DNA of 64,000 nucleotides from an uncultured Pseudodesulfovibrio sp. (GTDB lineage Bacteria; Desulfobacterota; Desulfovibrionia; Desulfovibrionales; Desulfovibrionaceae), in assembly GCF_963677845.1 (NCBI RefSeq), contig NZ_OY782498.1, positions 258,001 to 322,000 on the forward strand, given 5' to 3'. A model generated the notes under the pieces. The model was not told the DNA's origin and did no database searches. It worked only from the letters and a program-made list of their open reading frames with translations. Every line of letters begins with the position of its first letter. Positions within the stretch are counted from its first letter, which is position 1. A program made the translations under genes and the position numbers. Below are positions 26,702 to 37,281 of this stretch, one piece after another.

Positions 26702-26734
26702 AAAAACCCCGGCTCATGAGTCGGGGTTTTTTTG
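26702..26734 (+). terminator. Terminator of the ech operon
   Basis: AAAAACCCCGGCTC and GAGTCGGGGTTTTTTT form a strong stem with a short loop and a T-run, 22 bases after echF. Confidence 0.92.
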
Positions 26735-26864
26735 TGGGATGTGATTACACGGGGGCCGTTGAATTCTCGTGTTGCTTAATTGAGAGAGCCTCTTTACCTT
26801 CTCAGAAAATGTGGATGAAATTTTTCGTCCATTCACTTGAACTTGAGGGTCTCACTGAATAATC

Positions 26865-27731
26865 ATGCAGGAACTTCCCTTTCTTCTTGTCATTCTTTCC
26901 TCCATCGCACATGGATATTGGAATTTTCTTCTGAAACGGGCACAGAATAAAGATGCCTTTCTCGGCCTGAGTAAAATGGCTGAACCGGTCATATATGCAA
27001 TCCCGTTTGCCATAGCGGTGAGTGTATGGGGGCTTGATCCGGCATCTCTTTGGTATGCGGGGGTGGGAACGTTGCTTTCTGTGGTGAATTATTTTTGTCT
27101 CGCCAACAGTTATAAGCGACTTGATCTATCTATTGCGTATCCCGTGTCGCGTTCCAGCACTCTGTTTCTCCCGTTTCTGGCATACCTTGTTTTTCAGGAA
27201 AGCATTGACGTCATAGGCTGGTGTTCAGTCTTTTTTGTCACAGTTGGTGTCCTTGTCGTTCAATTGAAGGATTTACGTTTTCCTTCCATCTCATGGAATC
27301 GTCAGGGTAGCAATTCAGGTTTGTTGTTTGCCCTTTTTGCGGCTTTTACCGTGGCATTGTATACTTTGTGGGGCAAAGAAGCTGTTCGGCATATTCATCC
27401 GTTTATTTACATGTATTGCTACACGCTGGCTTCGTGTGCGTATTTTCTACCTTCCTTGCGACGGCTTGATCGGCTTGTTGTCAAGGAGGAGTGGAGACGG
27501 AATAAATGGAGCATCCTTACTGTTTCTGTGCTGAATACACTTTCATTTGTTCTCATGCTGATGGCTTTGAACATGGGAAAGGTTACCTATGTCGGGGCAT
27601 TGCGGCAACTCAGTCTTGTGGTCGGTGTCGGGCTGGGATGGTTGGTTCTGCGTGAATCTTTATCACTGCCACGCGTGCTCGGTGTCTCTCTCATTATAGT
27701 AGGGGCATGTCTGACGTATATTGCGACATAA
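26865..27731 (+). CDS. EamA/DMT-family transporter
   Basis: 288 residues with about ten membrane helices in two related halves, each an EamA-type unit ('SYKRLDLSIAYPVSRSS' in the first, 'MGKVTYVGALRQLSLVVG' in the second). Members of this family export or import small metabolites; the substrate is not known here. It stands alone, starting about 130 bases after the ech terminator with only a weak ribosome site. Confidence 0.85.
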   Translation: MQELPFLLVILSSIAHGYWNFLLKRAQNKDAFLGLSKMAEPVIYAIPFAIAVSVWGLDPASLWYAGVGTLLSVVNYFCLANSYKRLDLSIAYPVSRSSTLFLPFLAYLVFQESIDVIGWCSVFFVTVGVLVVQLKDLRFPSISWNRQGSNSGLLFALFAAFTVALYTLWGKEAVRHIHPFIYMYCYTLASCAYFLPSLRRLDRLVVKEEWRRNKWSILTVSVLNTLSFVLMLMALNMGKVTYVGALRQLSLVVGVGLGWLVLRESLSLPRVLGVSLIIVGACLTYIAT

Positions 27732-27750
27732 GAAGGCATTGTCTTGAGTA

Positions 27751-27788
27751 AAAACGGCCCTGTTCATGAAGAAACAGGGCCGTTTTTA
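27751..27788. terminator. Bidirectional terminator between convergent genes
   Basis: AAAACGGCCCTGTT and AACAGGGCCGTTTTT form a long stem between the EamA gene and the minus-strand chemoreceptor. Confidence 0.88.
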
Positions 27789-27805
27789 TTGTGTGTTTAT
27801 GCGGG

Positions 27806-29794
27806 TTAGAATCGTTCGAAGTCACCGTCATCCCGCTCATTCATGGCCAAGTCTATTCCGCCTGTTGTGGCGGGTGCTGGTGTTGCCTGGGGTAATTGTT
27901 TGGTTGGCTGCTGTTTCTTCACAGTGACTTTTGGCTGATGGAATGATGTTCCGCCTTGCTGCACCTTGAAGAAGGATATGATTTGTTGCAATCCGTGAGC
28001 CTGAGTGGCCAGATCCGTGGATGTCGCGGCCATTTCCTCTGAGGCTGCGGCATTTTGCTGAACTACATGGTCCAGTTGCTGGAGTGCCGTATTGATTTGT
28101 TCGGCTCCGGTGTTTTGTTCGTTGCTGGCAACGGATATTTCTTGAATGAGTTCGGCTGTTTTTTCGATGTCCGGTACCATTTCCTTGAGCATTTCCCCGG
28201 CTTTGACCGCCACTTCCACGCTGGAGGAGGATAATTCACTGATTTCGGCGGCAGACTGACCGCTTCGTTCCGCCAGTTTGCGGACTTCGGCGGCAACCAC
28301 GGCGAATCCTTTACCATGTTCTCCGGCGCGGGCTGCTTCAATCGCAGCATTCAGAGCGAGAAGATTGGTTTGCCGTGCAATGTCTTCAATAATGGATATT
28401 TTTTCTGCGATTTCCTGCATTGCCGTCACTGTTTCCGTCACAGCCGCACCGCCTATACGGGCATTGTCCGATGCCCTGCTGGCAATGGATTCAGTTTCTC
28501 GAGCGTTATGGGCGTTGGCTCGGATGTTGGACGCCATTTCTTCCATGGAGGAGGAAACTTCTTCTAGTGAAGCAGCTTGTTCAGTGGCTCCCTGTGACAA
28601 TGATTGGGATGTGCCGGACAGTTCTTCGCTGCCGGAAGCAACTTTGGAACTGCCGTCAACAACTTGTCCTACAACATCGGAAAGCTTGTCGGACATGGTG
28701 TTCAGGGCGTTGAAAATATCACCGACGTCATCCTTGCGATCGGCCTTGACCCTGAGAGTGTAGTCGCCGCCTGAAGCGTGGGTCAGGACGTTGACGATTT
28801 CGGCCAGTGGCTTGATGAGCAGGCCGTTCATGTAAAACCATATGACTGCAGCGATGACAACCAAAGTCAGGAGTGAAAGGATTGTTGTATTAATGGCATT
28901 GGACCAGACCGGCGCCATGATCTCATCGGTTTCGATGAGAGCGATGAATTTCCATTTGAGGACAGGAGAAGTATGGACAATAGCCATATACTGAGTCCCG
29001 TTGATGGCTCCTTCGGTGTCCCCATTTCCCAGAGCAAAAGCGTCTGTGTAAAGGGGGGCACCGAGTTCATTAATGTTTTTGAAGTTGTTATCTGAGTTCT
29101 TGGGGTCGGCGATGACGACGCCGTCATCCTGTATCATCATAACATAGCCGGTCTCGCCAATTTTGACCTGCTCGATGAGTTTGGTGAGTTGCGACAGAGA
29201 AAGATCCATGGCAGCTACGCCCAGAATTTTGCCATTTTCCTGAACGGCTTTTCCTGTACTGACCATGGCTTCACCAGTGGTAGAAACATATGCTTTGGAA
29301 ATGGTGGGTTTATCAGGAGTGGCCGCAGCGGTTTTGTACCAGGGCCGTTGACGAGGATCATATCCAGCTGGAAGCGGATCGCTGCCGCCAATGATGAAAG
29401 CCCCGTTGCTGGTGCCGATGTAACAGTCCTTATAGCTTTTGTGGGACGTGAGGATCATTTTGTAGAAGCCGCGAATTTCCTTGCCGAGAATATCTTCAGG
29501 TATGGGGTCGACCGTGGGATATTCTTTGGTTTTGTCCAAATAGTTAGTCAGTATTTCATCCACACGGTGTGTGCGTGTATCTTCGGCCATCATAACAGTA
29601 TTGTTGAGTGTCTCCTGCATGTACATGGAGATTGTGCCGTCAATGTGTTCAAGCTGTCCTGAAGCTGATGTTGTACTGTAATCTACAGAGTCATTGTAAA
29701 TAGATGTGAGGCTTACTGTCAGGATTGCAGCACACAAAAGAATAAGGGATACGACAAAGGAAAGAAGAATTTTAGTTCTTACATTGATTTTCAT
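27806..29794 (-). CDS. Methyl-accepting chemotaxis protein
   Basis: 662 residues: transmembrane helix (about 8-30), a periplasmic double-Cache sensor (about 35-290, '[19 protein letters not shown]' is the classic dCache segment), a second helix (about 300-322), HAMP and a methyl-accepting signalling domain with the hairpin tip '[20 protein letters not shown]'. The protein ends 'DGDFERF', which fits the aromatic-x-x-aromatic tether seen on some receptors for CheR or CheB. dCache domains usually sense amino acids or organic acids. AAGGTGG precedes the ATG. Confidence 0.92.
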   Translation of the reverse strand: MKINVRTKILLSFVVSLILLCAAILTVSLTSIYNDSVDYSTTSASGQLEHIDGTISMYMQETLNNTVMMAEDTRTHRVDEILTNYLDKTKEYPTVDPIPEDILGKEIRGFYKMILTSHKSYKDCYIGTSNGAFIIGGSDPLPAGYDPRQRPWYKTAAATPDKPTISKAYVSTTGEAMVSTGKAVQENGKILGVAAMDLSLSQLTKLIEQVKIGETGYVMMIQDDGVVIADPKNSDNNFKNINELGAPLYTDAFALGNGDTEGAINGTQYMAIVHTSPVLKWKFIALIETDEIMAPVWSNAINTTILSLLTLVVIAAVIWFYMNGLLIKPLAEIVNVLTHASGGDYTLRVKADRKDDVGDIFNALNTMSDKLSDVVGQVVDGSSKVASGSEELSGTSQSLSQGATEQAASLEEVSSSMEEMASNIRANAHNARETESIASRASDNARIGGAAVTETVTAMQEIAEKISIIEDIARQTNLLALNAAIEAARAGEHGKGFAVVAAEVRKLAERSGQSAAEISELSSSSVEVAVKAGEMLKEMVPDIEKTAELIQEISVASNEQNTGAEQINTALQQLDHVVQQNAAASEEMAATSTDLATQAHGLQQIISFFKVQQGGTSFHQPKVTVKKQQPTKQLPQATPAPATTGGIDLAMNERDDGDFERF

Positions 29795-29944
29795 AGACCA
29801 CCTTCATTGTCTTAACTGAATATGCTTATTGTGCCTGAATAAATATAGAGAGGTAAAATATTCTGCTATTATAATAATACGATATTATTCTTTATATCAA
29901 TCTTCGATTGAGGGTGCTTGGCTTGCCGGGGGAAATTGCGTAAC

Positions 29945-31027
29945 GTGCCAATCCTTATGCAACGAAAGCAAACACGAGTCTTGAATGTAGGTGCGGTGGG
30001 CATTGGCGGAGACAACCCTGTTCGTGTCCAATCCATGTGCAACACCGATACCCGCGATGTTATCACCACGGTGATACAAATTAATCAATTGGCCGACGCC
30101 GGGTGCGAGTTAGTGCGTTTGGCCGTACCCGATGATAAGGCCGCTGCAGCGCTCAAGGATATTCGCGAGCAATCTCCCGTACCCCTTATAGCGGACATTC
30201 ATTTTGATTATCGGTTGGCTCTGGCTGCCGTGGAGGCTGGGTTTGAAGGATTGCGTATCAATCCCGGCAACATCGGTGACGAGCAGAAGGTGGACATCGT
30301 GGTTCGTGCAGCCATGGCGAACAATGTGCCCATTCGTATCGGTGTCAATGGCGGGTCGCTGGAAAAAGATTTGCTTCGGCAATTTGGTGGCCCTACCCCC
30401 GAAGCCATGGTTGAATCTGGCTTGCGTCATGTTGCCATGCTGGAAAAGCGTGGCTTTTACGATACTAAAATTTCACTCAAAACCTCATCGGTTTTGAATA
30501 CCGTTGCCGCTTACCGACTTATGAGCGAGAAGGTGGACTATCCGCTACACATAGGTATTACCGAAGCCGGGACATTGGTGCGCGGGGCGGTCAAGTCCGC
30601 CGTTGGACTGGGAATTTTGTTGTCCGAGGGCATCGGCGATACCATGCGCGTGTCGCTCACCCATGATCCTGTCACCGAGATAGGGGTGGCCTACGAAATC
30701 CTGCGTAGCTTGGGCTTGCGTGAACGCGGCCCGGAGATTATATCCTGTCCGACCTGTGGGCGTACCGAGATTAAACTGATCGAGTTGGCTGAAAAGGTGG
30801 AAGAGGCTCTGCGAGGAGTGGAGGACGTCTTTACCGTGGCGGTCATGGGGTGCGTGGTCAATGGCCCCGGCGAAGCCCGGGAAGCTGACATCGGCATAGC
30901 CGGAGGCCGTGATTTGGGCATTATCTTCCGTAAGGGAGAAGTTGTGCGCAAGGTCAAGGGTAATGAAAATTTACTGCCTGAATTTATGAAAGAAATTAAT
31001 ATGTTCCTGGAAGAAAGGAGAAAATAG
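29945..31027 (+). CDS. ispG: 4-hydroxy-3-methylbut-2-en-1-yl diphosphate synthase
   Basis: About 360 residues. The fingerprint is clear: '[18 protein letters not shown]' at the N-terminus and the [4Fe-4S] Cys residues in '[10 protein letters not shown]' and '[11 protein letters not shown]' at the C-terminus. It makes HMBPP from MEcPP, the sixth step of the MEP isoprenoid route. GTG 29945 has GGGGGAA about ten bases upstream; ATG 29957 begins at the usual family start and is also possible. The next gene, proS, begins four bases after the stop. Confidence 0.93.
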   Translation: MPILMQRKQTRVLNVGAVGIGGDNPVRVQSMCNTDTRDVITTVIQINQLADAGCELVRLAVPDDKAAAALKDIREQSPVPLIADIHFDYRLALAAVEAGFEGLRINPGNIGDEQKVDIVVRAAMANNVPIRIGVNGGSLEKDLLRQFGGPTPEAMVESGLRHVAMLEKRGFYDTKISLKTSSVLNTVAAYRLMSEKVDYPLHIGITEAGTLVRGAVKSAVGLGILLSEGIGDTMRVSLTHDPVTEIGVAYEILRSLGLRERGPEIISCPTCGRTEIKLIELAEKVEEALRGVEDVFTVAVMGCVVNGPGEAREADIGIAGGRDLGIIFRKGEVVRKVKGNENLLPEFMKEINMFLEERRK

Positions 31028-31031
31028 AAAT

Positions 31032-32774
31032 ATGCGTCTTTCCCGTTACTACATCCCGACTCTCAAAGAGGACCCGGCTGACGCCGAGGTTGTCTCTCAC
31101 AAGCTTTTGATGCGTGCGGGTATGATCCGCAAACTCACCAGCGGTATTTACAATTACCTGCCGCTCGGTCTGCGCTCCATCAACAAGGTCGCCGCTATTG
31201 TGCGCGAGGAAATGGACCGCGCCGGAGCCATGGAAGTACTCATGCCCATGGTGCAGCCTGCCGACCTATGGGTTGAGACTGGCCGTTGGGATTACTACGG
31301 CAAAGAATTGCTGCGTTTGAATGACCGTAATGGTCGTGATTACTGTCTTGGACCCACGCACGAAGAAGTCATCACTGATTTGGTGCGTGGCGAAATCAGT
31401 TCTTATAAGCAGTTGCCGGTCAATTTGTATCAGATTCAGACCAAGTTCCGCGACGAGATTCGTCCTCGCTTTGGTCTCATGCGTGGCCGTGAGTTCATCA
31501 TGAAAGACGCTTATTCCTTTGATAAAGACGAGGAAGGCGCAGAGAAATCCTATTTTGAGATGTTCGAAGCCTATAAAAAGGCCTTTTCCCGCATCGGTCT
31601 TCGGTTCAAGCCGGTTCAGGCTGACTCCGGGGCCATTGGCGGCGATTTCTCTCATGAATTTATGGTGCTCGCCGAGACCGGCGAGGATACCATTGCATCG
31701 TGTTTGTCCTGCGAATTCGGTGCAAATCTGGAAAAAGCCAAGGTTACCGCACCTGCTGGCGAGGATATGACCAACGCTGATTGTCCAGCCATGGAAGAAG
31801 TGGACACTCCCGGGCAGCATACCGTGGAAGAAGTCTGCAATTTCCTTGGTGTGGACCCGAGTAAGCTGGTCAAGACGCTACTGTTCGTTGTGGACGGCGA
31901 GCCCGTCGCCGCATTGGTGCGTGGTGATCGTGAACTTAACGATATCAAGCTGCGCAACCTTGTTGGTGGTAATGAGATTGAGCTGGCCGACGAGGAATTG
32001 GTTAAGAAACTGACCAACGCACCTGTTGGTTTTGCCGGTCCTTCCGGTTTGGACAAAGACGTGCCCATTTACGCTGACCATGAATTGTGTGCAGCCACAG
32101 ATTGGGTGGCCGGAGCCAACAAGGGTGACACACATGTGAAGCATCTGTCTCTTGGTCGCGACTGCACCATTGAGAAATTTGCTGATTTGCGTGTGATCGA
32201 GCCGACTGATCCGTGCCCTGAGTGCAGTGGTAAGATCGAGTTCACCAAGGGCATTGAAGTGGGGCATGTGTTTAAACTCGGCGTGAAATATTCCGAGAAG
32301 ATGGAAGCCACTTTCCTCGACGAAAACGGTAAGCCCAAGCCCATGATCATGGGGTGTTACGGCATCGGCGTGTCTCGTGTTGTGGCTTCTGCCATTGAAC
32401 AGAACAATGACGAAAACGGTTGTTGTTTCCCGCCGTCCATTGCTCCTTTCGAGGTTTGCTTGATTGCTCTCGGCGGCAAGGATCAGGCCGTGACTGACAA
32501 GGCCGAGGAGTTGTATACCGCGATCAAGGGACTTGGTGTGGATGCCGCTTACGATGATCGCAAGGAGCGTCCGGGTGTCAAGTTTGCCGAGGCTGATCTC
32601 ATTGGTTATCCCATGCAGCTTGTTCTCGGTGGCAAAGGCCTCAAAAATGGTATTGTGGAAGCCAAGGATCGCAAGACTGGCGAGAAGATCGAATTGCCGC
32701 TCGATGGTTTTGTCGAAGCCTTTACCGCATGGCGTAAGGAAATCTGGAATAATTGGGGCCTTGAAGTGAAATAG
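31032..32774 (+). CDS. proS: Prolyl-tRNA synthetase
   Basis: 580 residues, bacterial type. Class II motifs are seen as '[14 protein letters not shown]', '[16 protein letters not shown]' and '[17 protein letters not shown]'. An INS editing domain (about 235-385) is inserted between motifs 2 and 3, and an anticodon-binding domain closes the protein. It charges tRNA-Pro. It is cotranscribed with ispG and ends at a strong terminator. Confidence 0.97.
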   Translation: MRLSRYYIPTLKEDPADAEVVSHKLLMRAGMIRKLTSGIYNYLPLGLRSINKVAAIVREEMDRAGAMEVLMPMVQPADLWVETGRWDYYGKELLRLNDRNGRDYCLGPTHEEVITDLVRGEISSYKQLPVNLYQIQTKFRDEIRPRFGLMRGREFIMKDAYSFDKDEEGAEKSYFEMFEAYKKAFSRIGLRFKPVQADSGAIGGDFSHEFMVLAETGEDTIASCLSCEFGANLEKAKVTAPAGEDMTNADCPAMEEVDTPGQHTVEEVCNFLGVDPSKLVKTLLFVVDGEPVAALVRGDRELNDIKLRNLVGGNEIELADEELVKKLTNAPVGFAGPSGLDKDVPIYADHELCAATDWVAGANKGDTHVKHLSLGRDCTIEKFADLRVIEPTDPCPECSGKIEFTKGIEVGHVFKLGVKYSEKMEATFLDENGKPKPMIMGCYGIGVSRVVASAIEQNNDENGCCFPPSIAPFEVCLIALGGKDQAVTDKAEELYTAIKGLGVDAAYDDRKERPGVKFAEADLIGYPMQLVLGGKGLKNGIVEAKDRKTGEKIELPLDGFVEAFTAWRKEIWNNWGLEVK

Positions 32775-32797
32775 GTTCTGATCGCATATATGGCTAC

Positions 32798-32835
32798 AAG
32801 CCCGGCGCGGAATCTCTGCGCTGGGCTTTCTTTTT
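32798..32835 (+). terminator. Terminator of ispG-proS
   Basis: AAGCCCGGCGC (32798-32808) and GCGCTGGGCTT (32818-32828) with T-rich sequence to 32835. Confidence 0.88.
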
Positions 32836-32961
32836 GGGTGCCTCCGGCGGCTGGGGGAAGGGGAAGAGGGACAACCCTTTGGAAAGGGTTGTCCCTCTTC
32901 CCCTTCCCCCAGACCCCCATCCCTATCTCCTTTCCTAAACTTTTTGTGTGCGCTTCGCGCA
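32836..32961 (-). repeat. Hairpin repeat R3, copy a (inverted)
   Basis: Contains a perfect 30-bp stem with a two-base loop at 32851-32912, flanked by GCCTCCGGCGGC and by a segment 'TTTTTGTGTGCGCTTCGCGC'. Reversed, this matches the pattern of R3 copies b and c. Confidence 0.75.
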
Positions 32962-32982
32962 GGGGAGGAGATTGTTTAGTTT

Positions 32983-33080
32983 TGAAGAGCCTCGCCGAAG
33001 GCGCGATAAAAAGTTCTGGAAGGGGAGTCCAGAGGGGGAACCTCTTTCAAGAGGTTCCCCCTCTGGTCGCCGAAGGCATC
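32983..33080 (+). repeat. Hairpin repeat R3, copy b
   Basis: Forward copy. The stem CCAGAGGGGGAACCTC / GAGGTTCCCCCTCTGG lies at 33029-33066 and the copy ends 'CGCCGAAGGCATC'. Together with copy a it fills the 403-base gap between proS and the exporter; nothing coding was seen in the gap. Confidence 0.75.
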
Positions 33081-33177
33081 TTGTTCCCTTCGGGGGATGC
33101 GTTCCTTTTTTATTGGCTGTCTGGTCCATGGGGTGATATGCACTGTATGGCCGGATATATGGAAACGGAGAGAGAAA

Positions 33178-33789
33178 ATGACGATTGAAAGTGGAATTGC
33201 CTTGGCATTCGCCACCTTTGTTTTTGCGAGTATTCCGGGACCGGGAGTTTCTGCTCTTGTGGCCCAATCCTTGTCTCGTGGTTTCAAGGCCGGAGTCGGA
33301 TACGCCGCTGGTTTGGCGTGCGGTGATTTGGTATATTTGCTCACAGCCTTGTTTGGTCTTGGGTGGGTTTCATCACAGATCGGCCCGTGGTTTGCGGTTC
33401 TCAAATGGGTGGGCGTGGCCTATTTGGTCTATATGGGTGTCAGGGCTTGGATGGCTAAACCGCCAACAGAACAGGATTCGGCCTGTGTTCCGATTCGCGG
33501 TAGACGCAGCTTCTTGGCAGGCCTGTGCGTTTCTCTTGGCAACCCTAAGGTTATTGCTTTTTATTGCGGCTTCCTGCCCGGATTCGTCCACATGTCTGAA
33601 TTGAAAACCGTGGATATCATCATGGTCGTTTCCATCATTATCCCCACGGTTTTCACGGTCCTTGCCACCTACGCATGGCTGGCCGGTCGAGGGCGTACAG
33701 CAATACGTTCAACCCGCGTCTGGAAAATAGCCAACCGTACCGCCGGTTCCATCATGATAGGCGCAGGCGCGGCTATTGCTGCGGAATAA
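33178..33789 (+). CDS. LysE/RhtB-family exporter
   Basis: 203 residues from ATG 33178, which has GGAGAGAG upstream. About six membrane helices with the family pattern 'ASIPGPGVSALVAQSLSRG' near the N-terminus and 'GNPKVIAFY' in the middle. Members export amino acids such as homoserine, threonine or lysine. It has its own ribosome site but no recognised promoter, and lies between R3 repeats. It may be an insertion into the older proS-xseA interval. Confidence 0.88.
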   Translation: MTIESGIALAFATFVFASIPGPGVSALVAQSLSRGFKAGVGYAAGLACGDLVYLLTALFGLGWVSSQIGPWFAVLKWVGVAYLVYMGVRAWMAKPPTEQDSACVPIRGRRSFLAGLCVSLGNPKVIAFYCGFLPGFVHMSELKTVDIIMVVSIIIPTVFTVLATYAWLAGRGRTAIRSTRVWKIANRTAGSIMIGAGAAIAAE

Positions 33790-33823
33790 AAAAATTGGCT
33801 GACGAATATAACACGTCGTAACA

Positions 33824-33916
33824 CCTTGCGCGAAGCGCACACACAAAGTTTAGGAGAGTCCAGAGAACCTTTTTCAAAGGGTTCTCTGGTCCCCCCGAAG
33901 GGGCCGCCGGAGGCAT
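33824..33916 (+). repeat. Hairpin repeat R3, copy c, supplying the xseA ribosome site
   Basis: Forward copy with stem CCAGAGAACC / GGTTCTCTGG (33860-33889) and the segment 'GCCGCCGGAGGCATC' at its end. The GGAGG inside that segment (33909-33913) lies six bases before the TTG start of xseA and is the only ribosome site there. Confidence 0.75.
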
Positions 33917-33919
33917 CCA

Positions 33920-35338
33920 TTGTCCAATATTCTTTCAGTCAGTGAATTTACAAAATCCGTCAAGGCGCTTCTTGAGGCGGAATTTCCGTTTGTCTGGGTG
34001 CGTGGTCAGGTGACGAATTTGGCGCGTCCGGCCAGTGGACATGTGTATTTTACGTTGACCGATGGCGACGCGGCCTTGTCTGTGGTCTGGTTCAAATCTT
34101 CGCAACGGTCTGCCGAGCCGGTGAATCGTGGTGAGGAACGGGTCAATCCGCTTACGGGCGAGATCGAAGAAGAGCAGGGCGCGACTGCCTTGATCGGGAG
34201 TGGACTGGAGGACGGCATGGAAGTGCTGTGCGCAGGTCGAGTCAATGTATATGAACCGCGTGGTCAGTATCAATTGGTGGCCGAGTTGGTACAGGATCAG
34301 GGCGTGGGCGATCTGGCCGTGGCCTTTGAGGCGTTGAAACGGAAACTTGCCGATAAGGGATATTTTGATGAGGACCGCAAAATCGCGGTGCCGAAGAATC
34401 CCCGGCGGGTGGCGGTTATTACGTCGCCATCAGGCGCGGCTATTCGGGATTTCCTGCGCATTGCCGATACGCGTGGAACGGGTGCGGAGATACGAATTTA
34501 TCCTTCACTAGTGCAGGGCGATCAGGCCCCGGAACAGATCGCGGCGGCACTGGATGCGGCAGATGCGGATGACTGGGCCGAGGTCGTTGTGCTTATTCGC
34601 GGCGGTGGATCGTTGGAAGATTTGTGGGCTTTTAATACCGAGCCGGTGGCGGATGCCATCTATCGCGCCAGACTGCCGGTGGTGTCCGGTGTGGGGCATG
34701 AACCGGATGTGTCCATAGCCGATTTTGTAGCGGATAAACGGGTGGCCACCCCGAGCCATGCGGCGCAGGAATTGTGGCCCCAACGTGAAACATTGGTGCA
34801 GAAATTGGACGTGCTCGATATGGGGCTGGGCCGAGCGTATGCGAATTGGCTGCTTGGGAAGGGCAAGGATTTTGAACATTTGCGCAAGGCCCTTGTGTGG
34901 CTGTCGCCCGAACGGCGGCTGGAGCGCATGGAAGATCAGTTTACGGCGTTGTCGGCCCGACTTCAGGGTGCGGGATTGGATAATTTTTATGATCATGTTG
35001 ATGACGCTGTGCGGACAACAGACCGGTTAAACCGGGCCTTTGGCACGGTGCAGGTTGATGGGCTGGCCGCTGAAGTGGCAGGATTGGCGCATCGTTTGAC
35101 TCAAGGGGCGCAACGGTTCAGTGAAGGCAAGGCACAGGACTTTGAGCTGTTACAGACTGCTTTGCATGGACTTGATCCCGAAGGACCGCTTGAGCGGGGA
35201 TATGCATTGGTGCGCATTAATCGGACTGGAGAGTTTTTACGTGATCCGAAAGGGGTGACGAAGGGCGACGGGCTTGATATCAGAGTGCAAGGCGGCTCAG
35301 TGGCCGCCGTTGTAACCGACGAGACTTCATCAGACTAA
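33920..35338 (+). CDS. xseA: Exodeoxyribonuclease VII large subunit
   Basis: 472 residues starting at TTG 33920. N-terminal OB fold ('FPFVWVRGQVTNLARPASGHVYFTL'), then the nuclease core ('RRVAVITSPSGAAIRDFL', 'IRGGGSLEDLWAFN', 'VVSGVGHEPDVSIADFVADKRVATPSHAAQ') and a coiled-coil region for binding XseB. The enzyme degrades single-stranded DNA and acts in repair. The start is inside or next to the R3 repeat, which provides the ribosome site. xseB is five genes along. Confidence 0.94.
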   Translation: MSNILSVSEFTKSVKALLEAEFPFVWVRGQVTNLARPASGHVYFTLTDGDAALSVVWFKSSQRSAEPVNRGEERVNPLTGEIEEEQGATALIGSGLEDGMEVLCAGRVNVYEPRGQYQLVAELVQDQGVGDLAVAFEALKRKLADKGYFDEDRKIAVPKNPRRVAVITSPSGAAIRDFLRIADTRGTGAEIRIYPSLVQGDQAPEQIAAALDAADADDWAEVVVLIRGGGSLEDLWAFNTEPVADAIYRARLPVVSGVGHEPDVSIADFVADKRVATPSHAAQELWPQRETLVQKLDVLDMGLGRAYANWLLGKGKDFEHLRKALVWLSPERRLERMEDQFTALSARLQGAGLDNFYDHVDDAVRTTDRLNRAFGTVQVDGLAAEVAGLAHRLTQGAQRFSEGKAQDFELLQTALHGLDPEGPLERGYALVRINRTGEFLRDPKGVTKGDGLDIRVQGGSVAAVVTDETSSD

Positions 35339-35349
35339 TAGGTATATTT

Positions 35350-36333
35350 ATGAAACGGATTTTCCTTCTCCTGTTCCTGGTTATTGCCATGACACTTCCT
35401 TTTTCCCCTGTTTCCGTGACAGCTCAGGATTTTGGGCTTGAAGAAGGCGACGGTGTGTTTGTCTTGCCCAAAGATGCTGGCGCTGCCGAGCAAGTGGCAC
35501 CGGTGAATAACGGGTCTGCTTTGGTGCTGGCCGCCCCTGCCCGTGTGGGCGTTGGGCAACCTTTTTTGGTGCGTCTGACTTCTGATCAACCGTTGGACTC
35601 CGTGTCCGTGTATTGGTTGGGCAAGGAGGTCGAGCCGTCCATTTCTGTCTGGAACAACCGACATGTGGCGTTGGTTATGCTTGGCTCCGATGTGTTGGAC
35701 ACAAAAGCAGGCAAGCAGGACTTGTCTGTTATTGCATCGGTGGACGGCAAGGAGAACACTCTGCGCCGTACTGTTCAGGTCACGAGCAAGGAATACCCCA
35801 AGCAGGAATTGACGCTGCCGCCGTCCATGGTCACGCCGCCTCAGGATGTCTATGATCGTATTTCCGAGGAGCGCAAACAGACAACAGCAGCCAAGAATAC
35901 AATTACTCCGAAACGGCTCTGGCGTCTGCCTTTGCAGCGTCCGGTGGATGGCGAGATTTCCAGCACCTATGGTTTGCGTCGTGTTCTTAATGGCAAATCG
36001 AAAAATCCACACCGAGGGCAGGACATGCGTTCTCCCATGGGGAACCCTGTGAAGTCGGTGGCTGACGGTGTGGTTGTATTGGTGGGAGACCATTATTACG
36101 CAGGCAATTCTGTGTATATCGACCACGGCAACGGCGTTGTAAGCATGTATTTTCATCTGTCCAAGCCCATTGTTAAAGAGGGCGACAAGATTCAGCGAGG
36201 TCAGGCAATCGGATTGTCTGGTATGTCCGGGCGCGCCACAGGCCCACATCTGCATTTTTCCTTGTCAGTCCTTGGTGAACTGGTTGATCCCCAACCGCTT
36301 TTTGATAACAGCGCTGATAAGTTGTTGAATTAG
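35350..36333 (+). CDS. Secreted M23 (LytM-type) peptidase
   Basis: 327 residues. Signal peptide near the start ending 'SVTAQ', a beta domain (about 50-160) and a LytM metallopeptidase domain with 'HRGQDMRSP' (HxxxD) and 'GPHLHFSLSVLG' (HxH). These cut peptide cross-links in peptidoglycan. It is followed by a paralogue of the same layout (36346-37281), with 12 bases between them. Confidence 0.9.
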   Translation: MKRIFLLLFLVIAMTLPFSPVSVTAQDFGLEEGDGVFVLPKDAGAAEQVAPVNNGSALVLAAPARVGVGQPFLVRLTSDQPLDSVSVYWLGKEVEPSISVWNNRHVALVMLGSDVLDTKAGKQDLSVIASVDGKENTLRRTVQVTSKEYPKQELTLPPSMVTPPQDVYDRISEERKQTTAAKNTITPKRLWRLPLQRPVDGEISSTYGLRRVLNGKSKNPHRGQDMRSPMGNPVKSVADGVVVLVGDHYYAGNSVYIDHGNGVVSMYFHLSKPIVKEGDKIQRGQAIGLSGMSGRATGPHLHFSLSVLGELVDPQPLFDNSADKLLN

Positions 36334-36345
36334 GTTCCAGATTTC

Positions 36346-37281
36346 ATGAAAAATATATCCGTCTTGTTGCGTGGGCTCTGCCTGCCGATTGTTGTTGTGT
36401 GCTTGTTGCTGCCCGCTTTTGCCGGTGCTGCCGGAATGGTCGAAATCGAGTCCCCGGACACTATTGGCGTGGGTAAACCGCTCCTTGTCAACGTGACCTC
36501 CTGGTATCCGCTTGATGATGTCCTTGTGCAGTGGGCTGGTCGAGAAGTCCGACCGACCATCACTCAAAGTGGTGGGAAATATCATGCGCTGGTGTATCTC
36601 GGGATTCGTTTGCGTGGAGAGCTTGGCGTGTACCCTATTAATGTGACAGCATCCTTTTGGGGCCACACATATACGTTCACCAAAGATATCAACGTGGTCG
36701 AGTCAGCGTGGGGCAAGGAAACTCTGTCGGTTCCGCCGAAGATGGTTAAACCGCCCAAGGAGGCATTGATACGGATTGCGAAAGAACGAGAACGTATCAA
36801 GGCCGTAATCAATACGGTTTCCCCTGAGCGGTATTGGAAGCTGCCATTTTCCAGACCTGCCAAGGGGAAGATGCTCAGTCGTTTCGGGCTTTACAGAATT
36901 TTCAACGGTGACACGGCGAGTCGTCACACAGGGTTGGATTTTCGTGCCTGGGAAGGTACTCCTCTGTATGTCATGGCTGCCGGAAAAGTTGTTTTGAAGG
37001 GGAACTTTTACTATGCTGGTAATTGCATATATGTAGACCATGGAAATGGTTTCGTTTCCATGTACGCTCACATGTCCAAAGTATTGGTCAATGAAGGGGA
37101 TATGCTGACATCAGGCCAGAAAATAGGCCTGTCCGGTGCTACGGGCAGAGTGAATGGGGCACATCTTCATTTGGGAACTTTTGTTCAGGGACAGGTCGTT
37201 GATCCTGAACCGTTGTTCTCTATAAATGCTGATACAATGCCGCAGTTGGGATGGATTGATGGCATACACACCGCTCAATAG
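36346..37281 (+). CDS. Secreted M23 (LytM-type) peptidase, paralogue
   Basis: 311 residues, aligning with the previous gene along its length: signal peptide ending 'AGAAG', a beta domain with 'VQWAGREVRPTI', and a LytM domain with 'HTGLDFRAW' and 'GAHLHLGTF'. All four zinc residues are present, so both copies are probably active. Its stop lies inside the next gene. Confidence 0.9.
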   Translation: MKNISVLLRGLCLPIVVVCLLLPAFAGAAGMVEIESPDTIGVGKPLLVNVTSWYPLDDVLVQWAGREVRPTITQSGGKYHALVYLGIRLRGELGVYPINVTASFWGHTYTFTKDINVVESAWGKETLSVPPKMVKPPKEALIRIAKERERIKAVINTVSPERYWKLPFSRPAKGKMLSRFGLYRIFNGDTASRHTGLDFRAWEGTPLYVMAAGKVVLKGNFYYAGNCIYVDHGNGFVSMYAHMSKVLVNEGDMLTSGQKIGLSGATGRVNGAHLHLGTFVQGQVVDPEPLFSINADTMPQLGWIDGIHTAQ

